DNA of 64,000 nucleotides from contig NZ_JBGCVY010000056.1 in the NCBI RefSeq assembly GCF_041088075.1, forward strand, positions 1 to 64,000. The letters are read 5' to 3'. This document shows, piece by piece, positions 51,071-59,414 of the stretch (the stretch's first letter is position 1; the number at the start of each line of letters is the position of its first letter). This DNA comes from Mucilaginibacter_A sp041088075. Its GTDB lineage: Bacteria > Bacteroidota > Bacteroidia > Sphingobacteriales > Sphingobacteriaceae. The position numbers and the translations under genes are program-made. A model generated the notes under the pieces. The model did no database searches and was not told where the DNA came from. It saw only the letters and a list, made by a program, of their open reading frames with translations.

Positions 51071-52280
51071 TTAATAGCCGGGGTTTTGGACCAAGTTAGG
51101 GTTTGTTTTTAATTCTGTTGAAGGAACGGGATACAATCTCCGGTTCACGTCTTTATTCATTGATAGCACATCGTTCGGCAACGGATATTCTACCTCAAAC
51201 TGCCCGAAGCGGATCAAATCGTTCCGCCGCCAGCCTTCCCACGTTCCAACGCCGTCCGTTTTAAGATACCGTTGTTTTTAAAATAATTAACGCTGGCCCC
51301 ATACTCAGCGTTTTTGGAGGCGCCGCCGCATGACAAATTATGGTTTTTAGAAAAACCACGACGCTCGACCAGGTTTTGCCAGTTGGTGTTTGATCCGTCG
51401 TCGTCTATCGGGTTTGCCAACGGTCTCTGGTTATTGTTTTTTAAATACTGGCGCAGTTTATCGCCGCTCAACATATCAATTTTTTTTAAACCTCGTCAAC
51501 CGCTGCATAGCTGCTGTAAGCCAGCCTGGTTTGCCCAAGCTTTGCCCTTTTGGTGGTGATAATGATCACGCCATTGGCCGCCCGCGAACCATAAATAGCA
51601 GTTGATGATGCATCTTTTAGCACATCAATACTTTCAATATCGGCCGGTGCCAGCAAATCTATGGAAGTGCCCGGCACGCCGTCTATCACATAAAAAGGTT
51701 CCTGCGCGCTGGTCCGTATCGTTGATGGCCCTCTTAAAATTACGGATAGTGCCTGGTTCGGGTCGCCGCTTTTGGTAACGTTTAGGCCGGGCACTTTTCC
51801 CTGCAACAGTTCGGCAGGCGTAGTCAAAACGCCTTGGTTAAAGTCTTCGGATTTTAAGGAAGTGATGGCACCCGTAACATCCTGTTTGGTAGAAGTGCCA
51901 TAACCAATTACCACCACATCTTTCAATTGCTGGCTGTTGGGCAGCAAACTGACGTTGATGGTATTTTGATTTCCGACAGGTATTTCTTTGGTGGTAAAGC
52001 CTACCGATGTAAACCTTAACACACTGGTATTGCTGTTAACATTGATGGAATATTTACCATTCATATCAGAAGCAACGCCGTTGGTAGTGCCAATTACCAA
52101 AACAGAAACGCCTGGCAAAGGCTGGTTTTTTTCGTCGGTTACCGTGCCGCTGATCATCCTCCCGGATTGTGAAAAAACAACCGCGGGCGCAACCATCAGC
52201 AACAAATTAATTAGCAGGACGAATTCCCGTTTATACTTTCCGAATGCGTGTTTGAAAAGAACGATGTAGAGTTTTTCCAT
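51071..52280 (-). pseudogene. Collapsed SusC/SusD locus (SusC N-terminus fused to SusD C-terminus)
   Basis: Minus strand, from 52280: a SusC signal, carboxypeptidase-regulatory-like domain and plug (PLPGVSVLVIGTTNG, FYVIDGVPGTSIDLL, DVLKDASSTAIYGSRAANGV), stopping at AAVDEV (51486). One frame away it continues MLSGDKLRQYLKNNN and NHNLSCGGASKNAEYGASV (to about 51260). Then it jumps into the tail of a SusD protein (WEGWRRNDLIRFGQFEVEYP, then NPNLVQNPGY, stop at 51071). A deletion of roughly the SusC barrel plus most of SusD, and a frameshift, have destroyed the locus. Confidence 0.85.
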
Positions 52281-52584
52281 AAAAAGCTTTGATTTTTTTG
52301 CTGAAGAAAATGTGTTGTTTTAGCTAATTGCTTCTATTTATTTGCTGCAAAGGAAGGCTCCTATTGTTACCAAAAAATCAATTCCTTGTTACTTTTAAGC
52401 ATAAAAAGGAGGCTGCCAGATTTGCTTTTTTTATTGAGGTTAATTTTGATTCAACTGAAAATCAGAAGCATATACCAAAGCTTTTCAAAGCTTATGCTTT
52501 CTTGTTTTTCTAATTAAACTTACATTTAGATAACCGGTTATTAACCTTAAATTAATGTACGGCCAATAGTTTTACCACCAAAAT

Positions 52585-53241
52585 ATGCAGGGTAAAAAAA
52601 GCATTCTATCAATCGTCATCTTGTTGGCCGGGCTTGCCGCGTTTGGCCAAAAGCCTGGCAATGCGCCATTGCCTTTATCAACCCAACAACAATTTGTCCA
52701 ATCCAAAAACTATTACTTGCTCACTTTATTCGGGCAATCCCCGCAGGTGAAAAAAATGCTGGAGAGCGATCCTATCCTGTCAAGATTTGCTTCCGCCGAA
52801 ACAGACAGTTTGCGCCAATCACTTTTATCCTGTAAAAACAGTATTTGCTTTGCCGAAAAAGCAAAGTTTACGGCTGCGGAAATCAGGCTGGTTGCTGACC
52901 GTTTATCAAAATTATACCGGCCCGAAAACGCTTTAGGTTTGCTGGTAAAGCAGCAGTTGATCCCTTCGGGGAAGTATGGTTTGTACGGAAATTTAAAGCC
53001 GGAAGCGATTTTACAAAAAGCCTGGGAACAGGACGCGCATAAAATCCCTTTTGATAAACCTTTTCTCACATCTACCACTAAAGGCCAAAGTTTTGCCATC
53101 ACCAATATGGCTGCGCGTTGCGAAAAGGAACTGCATTATGTGCCGTACAAACCCGGCAAGCGGCTGAGCGATACCGACCAGGAATTTTACCCGGTAAAAG
53201 AAGCATGGCAAATAAATGCCGATGAGCCGCTTGACCCTTAA
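52585..53241 (+). CDS. Exported protein of unknown function
   Basis: The 218-residue protein has a signal peptide (ILSIVILLAGLAAFGQ). The middle (YYLLTLFGQSPQVKKMLESD, LSCKNSICFAEKAKFTAAEI, LGLLVKQQLIPSGKYGLY) looks like the helical N-terminal half of Bacteroidota YdcF/DUF218 proteins, but the DUF218 core is absent and the C-terminal 50 residues differ. It may be truncated or a fusion; weak opinion. The gene contains three dispersed-motif copies: 52593 (start region, TAAAAAAAGCAT), 52833 and 53195 (VKEAW). The gap 52281-52584 before it has no clear gene. Confidence 0.55.
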   Translation: MQGKKSILSIVILLAGLAAFGQKPGNAPLPLSTQQQFVQSKNYYLLTLFGQSPQVKKMLESDPILSRFASAETDSLRQSLLSCKNSICFAEKAKFTAAEIRLVADRLSKLYRPENALGLLVKQQLIPSGKYGLYGNLKPEAILQKAWEQDAHKIPFDKPFLTSTTKGQSFAITNMAARCEKELHYVPYKPGKRLSDTDQEFYPVKEAWQINADEPLDP

Positions 53242-53248
53242 TAAATCC

Positions 53249-54118
53249 ATGAAAAAAATTAGTATAACCCTTTTTGCTGTTGCCTTTTATTTATCTGCTT
53301 TTATGGCTGTTCATATCAATTTAAAGCTGAAACGCGAGTTTACGGTTGATTCTTTAGGCGCTTGCCAGGGGATTTCTTATCAAAACGGAAAAATATTTTT
53401 GTACGGCGACCGCGAGGTTGGCATAATCCGAGAATATAAATTGGCAAACGACAGCCTGGATTATCAGCATAAAGAATACAAGCTGACGGTAGACGGCAAA
53501 GATGTGATCAACCATCCAACCGGCATTGCTTATAACGGTAAAAGCCCGGTTTTTATCGGAAATTCCATCCGCTTAAACCCGGAAGGAACACACTGGAAAG
53601 CGGTAATTTATTGTGTAAACTGGCCGGGGCTGTTAAAAACCGGAACGCTGGACGGCAATATCTTAGGCACAATTGACGACGACACCTGCATCCAGGGAAC
53701 GCGGCCGGAATATGTGAAATACAAAGGCAAATGGTTTGTGGCGACGGCGGATTACGGGAACAAGAAAAATGAAGTAAGATTGTACGATCCGGAAGCGTTG
53801 AAAAAGGCCGCTAAAACTTCGGAACCGGGTGTTTTGTACAAAAGGTTTACTTGCGGCCCTTGGGTGCAAAATTTGTTTTGGATGAAAAACACAAACACGC
53901 TGGTGCTGGTTCAAAACCAAATTGAAGGAAGAAAATGGCGTTTTACTTTTGTTGATTTGGAGAAATCCATTGAAACGGGCAAAGAAGTTGTTTTGAATGT
54001 AGTTGAAACCGACCGTGCAGATGAACTGGAAGGTTTTGCTTTTTTGGATGGCGCAAAGCAGGGCATCGCGGTTACTTCTTCCAGAACCAATAATGTTAAT
54101 TTGATGCGTGCCGAATAA
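53249..54118 (+). CDS. Exported beta-propeller-like protein, unknown
   Basis: The 289-residue protein (ATG 53249; an earlier in-frame start lies inside the preceding gene) has an N-terminal signal/anchor (ISITLFAVAFYLSAFMAV). Strand-rich repeats follow: ACQGISYQNGKIFLYGDREV, GIAYNGKSPVFIGNS, YVKYKGKWFVATADYGN and LFWMKNTNTLVLVQNQ, each looking like one propeller blade. It could bind or monitor a cell-surface ligand; no catalytic motif is seen. It starts 8 bp after the previous gene, so the two are probably co-transcribed. Confidence 0.6.
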   Translation: MKKISITLFAVAFYLSAFMAVHINLKLKREFTVDSLGACQGISYQNGKIFLYGDREVGIIREYKLANDSLDYQHKEYKLTVDGKDVINHPTGIAYNGKSPVFIGNSIRLNPEGTHWKAVIYCVNWPGLLKTGTLDGNILGTIDDDTCIQGTRPEYVKYKGKWFVATADYGNKKNEVRLYDPEALKKAAKTSEPGVLYKRFTCGPWVQNLFWMKNTNTLVLVQNQIEGRKWRFTFVDLEKSIETGKEVVLNVVETDRADELEGFAFLDGAKQGIAVTSSRTNNVNLMRAE

Positions 54119-54129
54119 AAAAGAGGTGG

Positions 54130-54141
54130 TAAAAGAAGTAT
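54130..54141. repeat. Single repeat arm (TAAAAGAAGTAT) next to the IS256 element
   Basis: GGTGGTAAAAGAAGTAT, 8 bp before the left end of the insertion sequence; its facing arm is missing. Confidence 0.6.
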
Positions 54142-54149
54142 TGGGGGAG

Positions 54150-55476
54150 AGTGTAAAATAAACTGTGTCAGTTAAGGATTAATGATGATTTTTAACTTTA
54201 AGATACAGAAATATGGACGAGCAACAAGGTTTTGATTTTGAGCGCTTCAAGGCAGAAGCGATCAAGGGTATGTATGCGGGCAGGCCGCTGAATGGAGAGA
54301 AAGGGATATTTGCGCCCTTATTGAAACACTTTTTAGAATCGGCACTGGAAGGCGAGCTGGAAGCGCATTTGCAGGAAGAAAAAGCGGCCGGGATAGCCAA
54401 CCGGCGCAACGGCAAGGCCAGCAAAAAGATAAAAAGCATTTCTGGGGAATTTGAGCTGGAAAGCGGCCGTGACCGCGCAGGCAGCTTTGAGCCGCTGGTG
54501 CTTCCCAAGCGGCAGGTCGTTATCACTGAAGAACCGGAGGAAAAAGTCATTGGCCTTTACGGGCTTGGCCTGAGCACCAGGGACATCAGTAAACATATCA
54601 AGGAGCTGTACCAGATGGACATCTCTGCCAGTACCCTGTCTTCCATTACGGATAAAGTTGTTCCCGCGATGAACGAATGGCGGTCCCGTTCATTAGATTC
54701 TGTTTATGCTTTTGTTTATTTGGATTGTATGCATTACAAAGTGCGGGAAGGAAGCAGCGTTGTTACCCGTGCAGTTTACAATATCCTGGGCGTCTCTTTA
54801 GATGGCAAGAAAGACCTGCTGGGCATGTACCTTTCTGAGAGCGAAGGCGCGAAGTTCTGGCCCGCTGTTTTGACCGACCTGAAAAACCGTGGGGTGCAGG
54901 ACATGTTGATCGCTTGCGTGGACGGGCTGAAAGGGTTTCCCGAGGCCATCGCTGCCATCTTCCCGAAAACCGAGGTGCAGACCTGCGTAGTCCACCAAAT
55001 CCGGAACAGCCTGCGCTACATCACGGAAAAAGACAAGAAAGCATTTATGGCCGATCTGAAACCGGTCTATCAAGCCCTGACCAAAGAACAGGGCTATGAA
55101 AACTTGATAATGCTGGACGAAAAATGGGGCAAAAAATATCCCGTTCCGGTTAACTCCTGGTACAACAACTGGGAAAACCTGTCCACCTTCTTTAAGTTCG
55201 ATGCCCATATCAGAAAAGTAATTTACACCACTAATTCGGTAGAAGGCTTTCACCGCCAGGTCAGAAAAGTAACCAAAACTAAAGGTGCTTTTACCTCAGA
55301 CAACGCCCTTTTGAAACTGGTATACCTGATCGTACAGAATATCTCCGAAAAATGGGCCATGCCACTCCACAACTGGAACCTCACCTTATCTCAACTTTTT
55401 ATTATGTTTGAAGACAGAATCAAAATGCACCTCAACAACAACTGAAAAATAACACTGACACAGTTCAGTTTACACT
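54150..55476 (+). mobile_element. IS256-family insertion sequence
   Basis: Imperfect terminal inverted repeats: left AGTGTAAAATAAACTGTGTC (54150) and right, read on the other strand, AGTGTAAACTGAACTGTGTC (ends 55476). One transposase gene fills it. The expected 8-9 bp target duplication is not seen: TGGGGGAG on the left versus ACCAAAAC on the right. Confidence 0.85.
54213..55445 (+). CDS. IS256-family (Mutator-like) transposase
   Basis: The 410-residue protein has full family length. A DDE core can be seen: first Asp in VYAFVYLDCMHYKVRE (near residue 170), second Asp in MLIACVDGLKGFPEAI (near residue 236) and Glu in IYTTNSVEGFHRQVRKV (near residue 349). The conserved CVVHQIRNSLRYI lies between. 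The N-terminal zinc-free helical region and EAHLQEEKAAGIANRRNG are typical. The gene appears intact. It cuts and pastes its own element. Confidence 0.93.
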   Translation: MDEQQGFDFERFKAEAIKGMYAGRPLNGEKGIFAPLLKHFLESALEGELEAHLQEEKAAGIANRRNGKASKKIKSISGEFELESGRDRAGSFEPLVLPKRQVVITEEPEEKVIGLYGLGLSTRDISKHIKELYQMDISASTLSSITDKVVPAMNEWRSRSLDSVYAFVYLDCMHYKVREGSSVVTRAVYNILGVSLDGKKDLLGMYLSESEGAKFWPAVLTDLKNRGVQDMLIACVDGLKGFPEAIAAIFPKTEVQTCVVHQIRNSLRYITEKDKKAFMADLKPVYQALTKEQGYENLIMLDEKWGKKYPVPVNSWYNNWENLSTFFKFDAHIRKVIYTTNSVEGFHRQVRKVTKTKGAFTSDNALLKLVYLIVQNISEKWAMPLHNWNLTLSQLFIMFEDRIKMHLNNN

Positions 55477-55604
55477 ACCAAAACTTCATGCGGTAACTTT
55501 CAAAGGCTGGCTGCTGAAAATCACCTTGTTCGTGTTTGCTTTTACCCTTGACAAAATAATACCTAACTAACAACTTGAGTTAATTAAGCATTTGTAATTC
55601 TATT

Positions 55605-55663
55605 GAGCTGTAATGCCGAAATCCCCCCCGCCTTCGCCAAGCCTTTTCCGTTGTGTGTAATTT
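55605..55663 (+). repeat. Right half of an attC-like site (boundary before cassette 1)
   Basis: CTTCGCCAAGCC followed by CCGTTGTGTGTAATTT. CGCCAAG is the inner box of the complete copies. GTTGTGTGT (55650-55658) is perfectly complementary to the outer box ACACACAAC of the next complete site (56227-56235), 13 of 14 bases when extended. The left half is not found; the IS256 element lies upstream. 55477-55604 shows nothing recognisable. Confidence 0.55.
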
Positions 55664-55670
55664 ACCGAAC

Positions 55671-56222
55671 ATGAAGCATAAACTTTCCATATTTGTCATT
55701 TTAATTTTTATTTTGACTTCATCTTTTAGTGTTGGTTACAATTGGGCTCAAGCTTGGGTTGACGACGCTACTATAACAAAATCAAATTTGTCAAAACCTA
55801 TTCTTAGTCAGGTTACTGAAAAACATTTGACTTTGATTGTGCTAACCAAGAAATATTTAATTAAGACAGCCTCGAACGGTAACACCTATTTACATTGTTA
55901 TTTAGTTAACGGCACTGATACAACTACATCAATTGGACGGGCCGATGCTACTATAACAGGATTCTCTACAGAAATTTTAAAAGATAGCATTTGGCAACAA
56001 TTTCAACTACCTATCAATTCAGATTGTGGCAATTCATATTGGACACAAAAATTGAAAATTAAAACTGCACTTTCGATACGGCTTGACCATAATGAGATTG
56101 GACCTATCCGCGTTCCCTTTAGAATAAGGTTTGATCATAACAACAATGTTATATATTCAAATATTATTACAGTTGACATAGATCAAAAAAACTACGACAG
56201 AGTAGGCAATTCAAAGAAATAA
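55671..56222 (+). CDS. Cassette 1: exported protein of unknown function
   Basis: The 183-residue protein (ATG 55671; an upstream start 18 bp earlier adds residues before the signal) has a hydrophobic N-terminus (LSIFVILIFILTSSFSVG). The body is strand-rich with YLHCYLVNGTDTTTSIGRAD and IRVPFRIRFDHNNNVIYSN, and two Cys that could pair. No family recognised. It is AT-rich and on the same strand as all other genes of the array, with an attC-like repeat 4 bp after its stop codon, as integron cassettes are built. Confidence 0.65.
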   Translation: MKHKLSIFVILIFILTSSFSVGYNWAQAWVDDATITKSNLSKPILSQVTEKHLTLIVLTKKYLIKTASNGNTYLHCYLVNGTDTTTSIGRADATITGFSTEILKDSIWQQFQLPINSDCGNSYWTQKLKIKTALSIRLDHNEIGPIRVPFRIRFDHNNNVIYSNIITVDIDQKNYDRVGNSKK

Positions 56223-56226
56223 AACT

Positions 56227-56424
56227 ACACACAACATGGGTTTGGCAAAAAACTGGCTGACGGAATTGATTCAACTTTTTTTTGCTATTTTACTTCAGTT
56301 TCGGCGGACGGAATAAAATTTAGCCGATAAAAGAAGCATCAACATTTAATTATAAATTTAACTTTGGTTTGGGCTTACGGGTTTCAAATTCCAGTTCTTC
56401 GCCAAGTCCCCGCCGTTAGCGGTA
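56227..56424 (+). repeat. attC-like imperfect inverted repeat 1
   Basis: Outer left box ACACACAAC (56227-56235), inner left TTTGGCAAAAAACTGG, centre with GCCGATAAAAGAAGCAT (ending 56339), inner right CCAGTTCTTCGCCAAG, and outer right GTTAGCGGT (56415-56423). Inner boxes pair well; the two outer boxes of this site do not pair with each other but with boxes of neighbouring sites (left with 55650, right with 57942), as expected across cassette junctions. Confidence 0.7.
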
Positions 56425-56714
56425 AACGTCGCCTAAATCTCGCTTATAATTCTATCGAAAAATTTGTCTTTTGATAACTTTTGAGTTAACTTTGTAAAGT
56501 GAACAAGCAAAGACAAATTATCTTTTACGAACACTACTTTACGGACTTCTATTTATAGCAACCGGAAAAAGCTCAAGAGAAGATTGAATATGTTTTTAAA
56601 AATTTAAGGACTGTTCAAAATGTCCCGAAAAAATTCCTTGGTCATATGACAGGGACTGACGGACTTTATGAAATAAGGATTGAATTTGAAAGCAACATTT
56701 ACAGAATATTTTTC

Positions 56715-57488
56715 GGTTGTGTTTCTAAATGTATGATGTTCTTATATTACGTTCATAGATAGCGGTTTTCATAATTGAATAGTGGTAAAGCAGTTTTTTT
56801 GAGAAGCATACTGTCCTTCTTGCCAGCCTTCTCAACCTTGTCCTGAACCAGGTATTGATGCCTTCTATTTTTTTTGTGTGTTTTTTGCCTATGATGTGTT
56901 TTTCTTTTGGCAGCACTTCGGCAAACGCTTTCCATTGGTCTGTACAATAAAAGTTGATTTCCAGCCCCTGGAGCTTTTTTAACAGTTCTTTTATGTTCCG
57001 CTTGTCCCGTTTGCCCCAGCTTGCCGCCAGGATTTCACCGCTTTGTTCGCAAATGGCATACAGCAGCCACACTTTCTTTTGCTTGTTGCCCACATATGGC
57101 CACTGTTCGTCGATCTGTATTATGTGATAAGCGGCTTTTTTTGGCCTAACTACAGATGCCTTGCCCATGCTTAAAATACTCCTGGGCACACAGTTTACAC
57201 TAATGCCAAGCACTACGGCACAGTCCCTTACGCCACTGCCCCTTAAAAGCATCCGCTTCAGCAAGCCCTTGTTCCTATGGCCTGCGCCCCAGTAAAGGTA
57301 TTCTTCCTGGAACTGAAGCCCGCAGGACTTGCAAAGTATATTTTGCACGCCTGTCTTTTTCTTGCCGTTTTTTACTACCTTTCCACTATGGCAGCGGGGG
57401 CAGCCAACTGTTTTGTTTGATTTCACAACCAACAAACCCCGGCAGCCCCGCTGCTATTTTATCCCATCATACATTTAGAATCACAACC
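56715..57488 (-). mobile_element. IS1-family insertion sequence
   Basis: Terminal inverted repeats begin GGTTGTGTTTCTAAATGTAT on the left (56715) and, read on the other strand, GGTTGTGATTCTAAATGTAT on the right (57488), one mismatch over 24 bp. Flanks TATTTTTC (56707-56714) and TATTTTGC (57489-57496) form a near-perfect 8 bp target duplication, matching IS1 behaviour. It splits the toxin gene. Confidence 0.9.
56725..57435 (-). CDS. IS1-family transposase (single frame)
   Basis: The product of about 236 residues combines the InsA-like zinc-finger part (CPRCHSGKVVKNGKKKTGVQ, CKSCG) and the InsB-like catalytic part in one frame, without the frameshift of enteric IS1. The DDE region shows IQIDEQWPYVG, INFYCTDQWKAF and KKIEGINTWFRTRLRRLARR. 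The start codon is unclear: the first codon available is TTG at 57435, with GTG three codons later. The gene runs into the left terminal repeat. It looks intact. Confidence 0.9.
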   Translation of the reverse strand: MLVVKSNKTVGCPRCHSGKVVKNGKKKTGVQNILCKSCGLQFQEEYLYWGAGHRNKGLLKRMLLRGSGVRDCAVVLGISVNCVPRSILSMGKASVVRPKKAAYHIIQIDEQWPYVGNKQKKVWLLYAICEQSGEILAASWGKRDKRNIKELLKKLQGLEINFYCTDQWKAFAEVLPKEKHIIGKKHTKKIEGINTWFRTRLRRLARRTVCFSKKLLYHYSIMKTAIYERNIRTSYI

Positions 57489-57627
57489 TATTTTGCTGTT
57501 TTGACAAAGGGAATTTAGTGGTTTTGTTTAACGGCTTTCAAAAGAAATCCCAAAAAACACCAAAGAATGAAATAGACCTGGCTTTAAAACTGAAAGACGA
57601 ATATTTTAACTTAAAAAAGAAAAAGTA

Positions 57628-57933
57628 ATGAACAAAGAAAATATTAAAAATGTCAAAAATTTTGACGAATTATTGGACATAAAATACGGGAAAATAGGCA
57701 CGCAAAAACGAGACGAATTTGAAGAAAAAGCACAATATTTTGTCATTAGTGAACTGTTGAAAGAAGCCCGCAAAGAAGCCAATATGACACAAGAACAATT
57801 GGCTGAAAAAGTTGGAACAAAGAAAAGTTACATTTCAAGACTTGAAAATGGCAAATGTGATATCCAACTTTCGACACTTTATAGGATTTTTGAGTTTGGA
57901 CTTGGAAAACGTGTTAACTTGATGTTCGGATAA
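57628..57933 (+). CDS. Cassette 2: XRE-type antitoxin (HigA-like)
   Basis: The 101-residue protein has a helix-turn-helix of the XRE/Cro-CI type at about residues 48-100 (NMTQEQLAEKVGTKKSYISR, LENGKCDIQLSTLYRIF). The N-terminal 45 residues are charged and probably bind the toxin. Its ATG overlaps the toxin's stop codon (TAATG). Since the partner toxin is destroyed, this antitoxin is an orphan; it may still repress its own promoter. An attC-like repeat follows after 8 bp. Confidence 0.88.
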   Translation: MNKENIKNVKNFDELLDIKYGKIGTQKRDEFEEKAQYFVISELLKEARKEANMTQEQLAEKVGTKKSYISRLENGKCDIQLSTLYRIFEFGLGKRVNLMFG

Positions 57934-57941
57934 AAACGCCT

Positions 57942-58139
57942 ACCGCCAACATTGGTTTGGCAAAAAACTGACTGAAGGAAGTAACATCAACTTTTGTTTT
58001 GCTGTTTTGCTTTGGTTCCGCAGAAGGAACAAAATTTAGCCGGTAAAAGAAGCATCAACATTTGAATATTAATTTAGCTTTGGTTTTAGTTGACGGGTTT
58101 CAAATACCAGTTCTTCGCCAAGCCCCCGGCGTTGGCGGT
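57942..58139 (+). repeat. attC-like imperfect inverted repeat 2
   Basis: Outer left box ACCGCCAAC (57942-57950), inner left TTTGGCAAAAAACTG, centre with GCCGGTAAAAGAAGCAT (ending 58055), inner right CCAGTTCTTCGCCAAG, outer right GTTGGCGGT (58131-58139). In this site the outer boxes are perfectly complementary. It is 198 bp. Confidence 0.7.
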
Positions 58140-58209
58140 CATGCTTGCAACGACTTCCGATAATGTAAAATTCATTGACCGGCAGCTTCTTTTTTCGTAA
58201 ATTCGTTCG

Positions 58210-58743
58210 GTGAAACAATCTAAAGAAATAGAACTTGATTTTGAAGTTGATAAGCTGACCAACTCAATTGAAAACGCCGTTTCAGGCGAAGTTTTTGATA
58301 CCTTAGTTACTTTACTTCAGTCTACTGGCAGCAAGCAAATCAAAAAGACTGAATGGACTTTTAATTGGCAAACCGAACTCAAAGACAAAACCAGGCAAAT
58401 TTATAAACTGACAACAGTTAATAACCCAACTATTATTCATGGATTAATTAGCCTAACGCACAAAGGTGACCATATTTTCATGGATTTGATTGAAAGTGCA
58501 AAATTCAATAAGGGAAAAAATAAACTTTATAAAGGAGTAGCAGGTAATCTTGTTGCTTTTGCCTGCAAAATATCTTTTGAAAAAAGCTATGAAGGCGTAG
58601 TTTCTTTTATAGCAAAAACGCAACTGATCGGACATTATGAGCAGGCTTTGGGTGCAAAACTGTTTGGCGGTAACCGTATGTTTATTGACACCAAAGAGGC
58701 ACTTATTTTAACAACCAAATATTTTAAAGACTTTAAGCTATGA
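58210..58743 (+). CDS. Cassette 3: GNAT-like or toxin-like protein (tentative)
   Basis: The 177-residue protein starts at GTG 58210. The C-terminal part (YKGVAGNLVAFACKISFEKS, YEGVVSFIAKTQLIGHYEQA, LGAKLFGGNRMFIDTKEA) resembles small acetyltransferase-like proteins that occur in Bacteroidota with a short partner gene, suggesting a GNAT-type toxin; the acetyl-CoA loop (YKGVAGNLVAFA) is suggestive, not canonical. A 53-codon gene overlaps its stop codon (ATGA). Function is inference. Confidence 0.5.
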   Translation: MKQSKEIELDFEVDKLTNSIENAVSGEVFDTLVTLLQSTGSKQIKKTEWTFNWQTELKDKTRQIYKLTTVNNPTIIHGLISLTHKGDHIFMDLIESAKFNKGKNKLYKGVAGNLVAFACKISFEKSYEGVVSFIAKTQLIGHYEQALGAKLFGGNRMFIDTKEALILTTKYFKDFKL

Positions 58744-58901
58744 TAGATTTCAAGAAAATGGACGATAAAGACTTTGTTTTTGTAAATAAAGCTTTAAGCG
58801 ACAAAGAGGAAAAAGAATTTAGCGAATTTCTAAAATCCCGCAAGACAAAAGCAAGACGGACACATGACACTAAAAAAGTAAAAATGCTTCACGACCAATA
58901 G
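58740..58901 (+). CDS. Cassette 3: small highly charged partner protein
   Basis: The 53-residue protein MIDFKKMDDKDFVFVNKALS...HDQ starts with ATG 58740 overlapping the stop of the previous gene (ATGA), which implies translational coupling. It is acidic in the first half (SDKEEKEFSEFL) and strongly basic in the second (KSRKTKARRTHDTKK), a pattern seen in small antitoxins. No family recognised. An attC-like repeat begins 5 bp after the stop codon. Confidence 0.6.
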   Translation: MIDFKKMDDKDFVFVNKALSDKEEKEFSEFLKSRKTKARRTHDTKKVKMLHDQ

Positions 58902-58906
58902 CACGA

Positions 58907-59106
58907 ACCGCCAACATTGGTTTGGCAAAAAACTGGCTAACGGAAGTTATTGAACTTTTGTTTTTCTATTTTGCTTCTGTTTAGGCGGACGGAACAAAAA
59001 TTTAGCCGATAAAAGAAGCATCAGCATTTGAACATTAATTTAACTTTGGTTTTGGCAGAAGAATTACAAATACCAGTTCTTCGCCAAGCCCGTAGTCCTG
59101 GCGGTT
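58907..59106 (+). repeat. attC-like imperfect inverted repeat 3
   Basis: Outer left box ACCGCCAAC (58907-58915), complementary 9 of 9 to the preceding boundary GTTGGCGGT (58131). Inner left TTTGGCAAAAAACTGGC, centre with GCCGATAAAAGAAGCAT (ending 59021), inner right CCAGTTCTTCGCCAAGCCC; outer right is diverged (CCTGGCGGT). 59107-59414 follows with no recognisable gene. Confidence 0.65.
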
Positions 59107-59414
59107 ATTGTAAAAGATAGCCCGTAACTATTGGCCCCAAGACGAAAAACTGAAAACAATTGGAAAAGGCAGGCGATAATTTTGAACTTTTGATATCAAT
59201 AAATAAAAAGATTGTCCAATCCAAACCATATCTGAGAATGGTGTTAGTTGCCCAATTATTCCGGCAAACTTACCTTTTCACAAAAAGATAGTGCTTCTCT
59301 TTTTTAGGTTTGGCATCTGCCCAATGTGTATTACACTTAGCTTAGGCTATACAATTTTAAACCCAATCAAAAGAACGCTTACTAATTTAAAAACAATCAA
59401 TTACAAAAAATAAA

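Larger units (their letters stand above)
56499..57628 (+). pseudogene. HigB/RelE-type toxin, interrupted by IS1 element and a stop codon
   Basis: From GTG 56499 the frame reads RQIIFYEHYFTDFYL, then TAG (56556-56558), then QPEKAQEKIEYVFKNLRTV, LYEIRIEFESNIYRIF up to the IS1 left end. It resumes after the IS1 right end as CCFDKGNLVVLFNGFQKKSQ and KLKDEYFNLKKKK, stop 57626-57628. Removing the IS and one target copy restores one frame of about 115 codons. The fold phrase YRIFCCFDKGNLVVLFNGFQKK is typical of phage-Gp49/HigB-like mRNA interferases. The stop overlaps the start of the antitoxin gene (TAATG). Two independent lesions make it inactive. Confidence 0.8.

Noticed and set aside
52328..52513. 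Small coding frame between the SusC remnant and 52585
   Set aside because: No start context, no recognisable domain, atypical composition; more likely non-coding.
59107..59414. Hidden gene at the start of cassette 4
   Set aside because: No open frame with a credible start or domain; treated as an unexplained leader.
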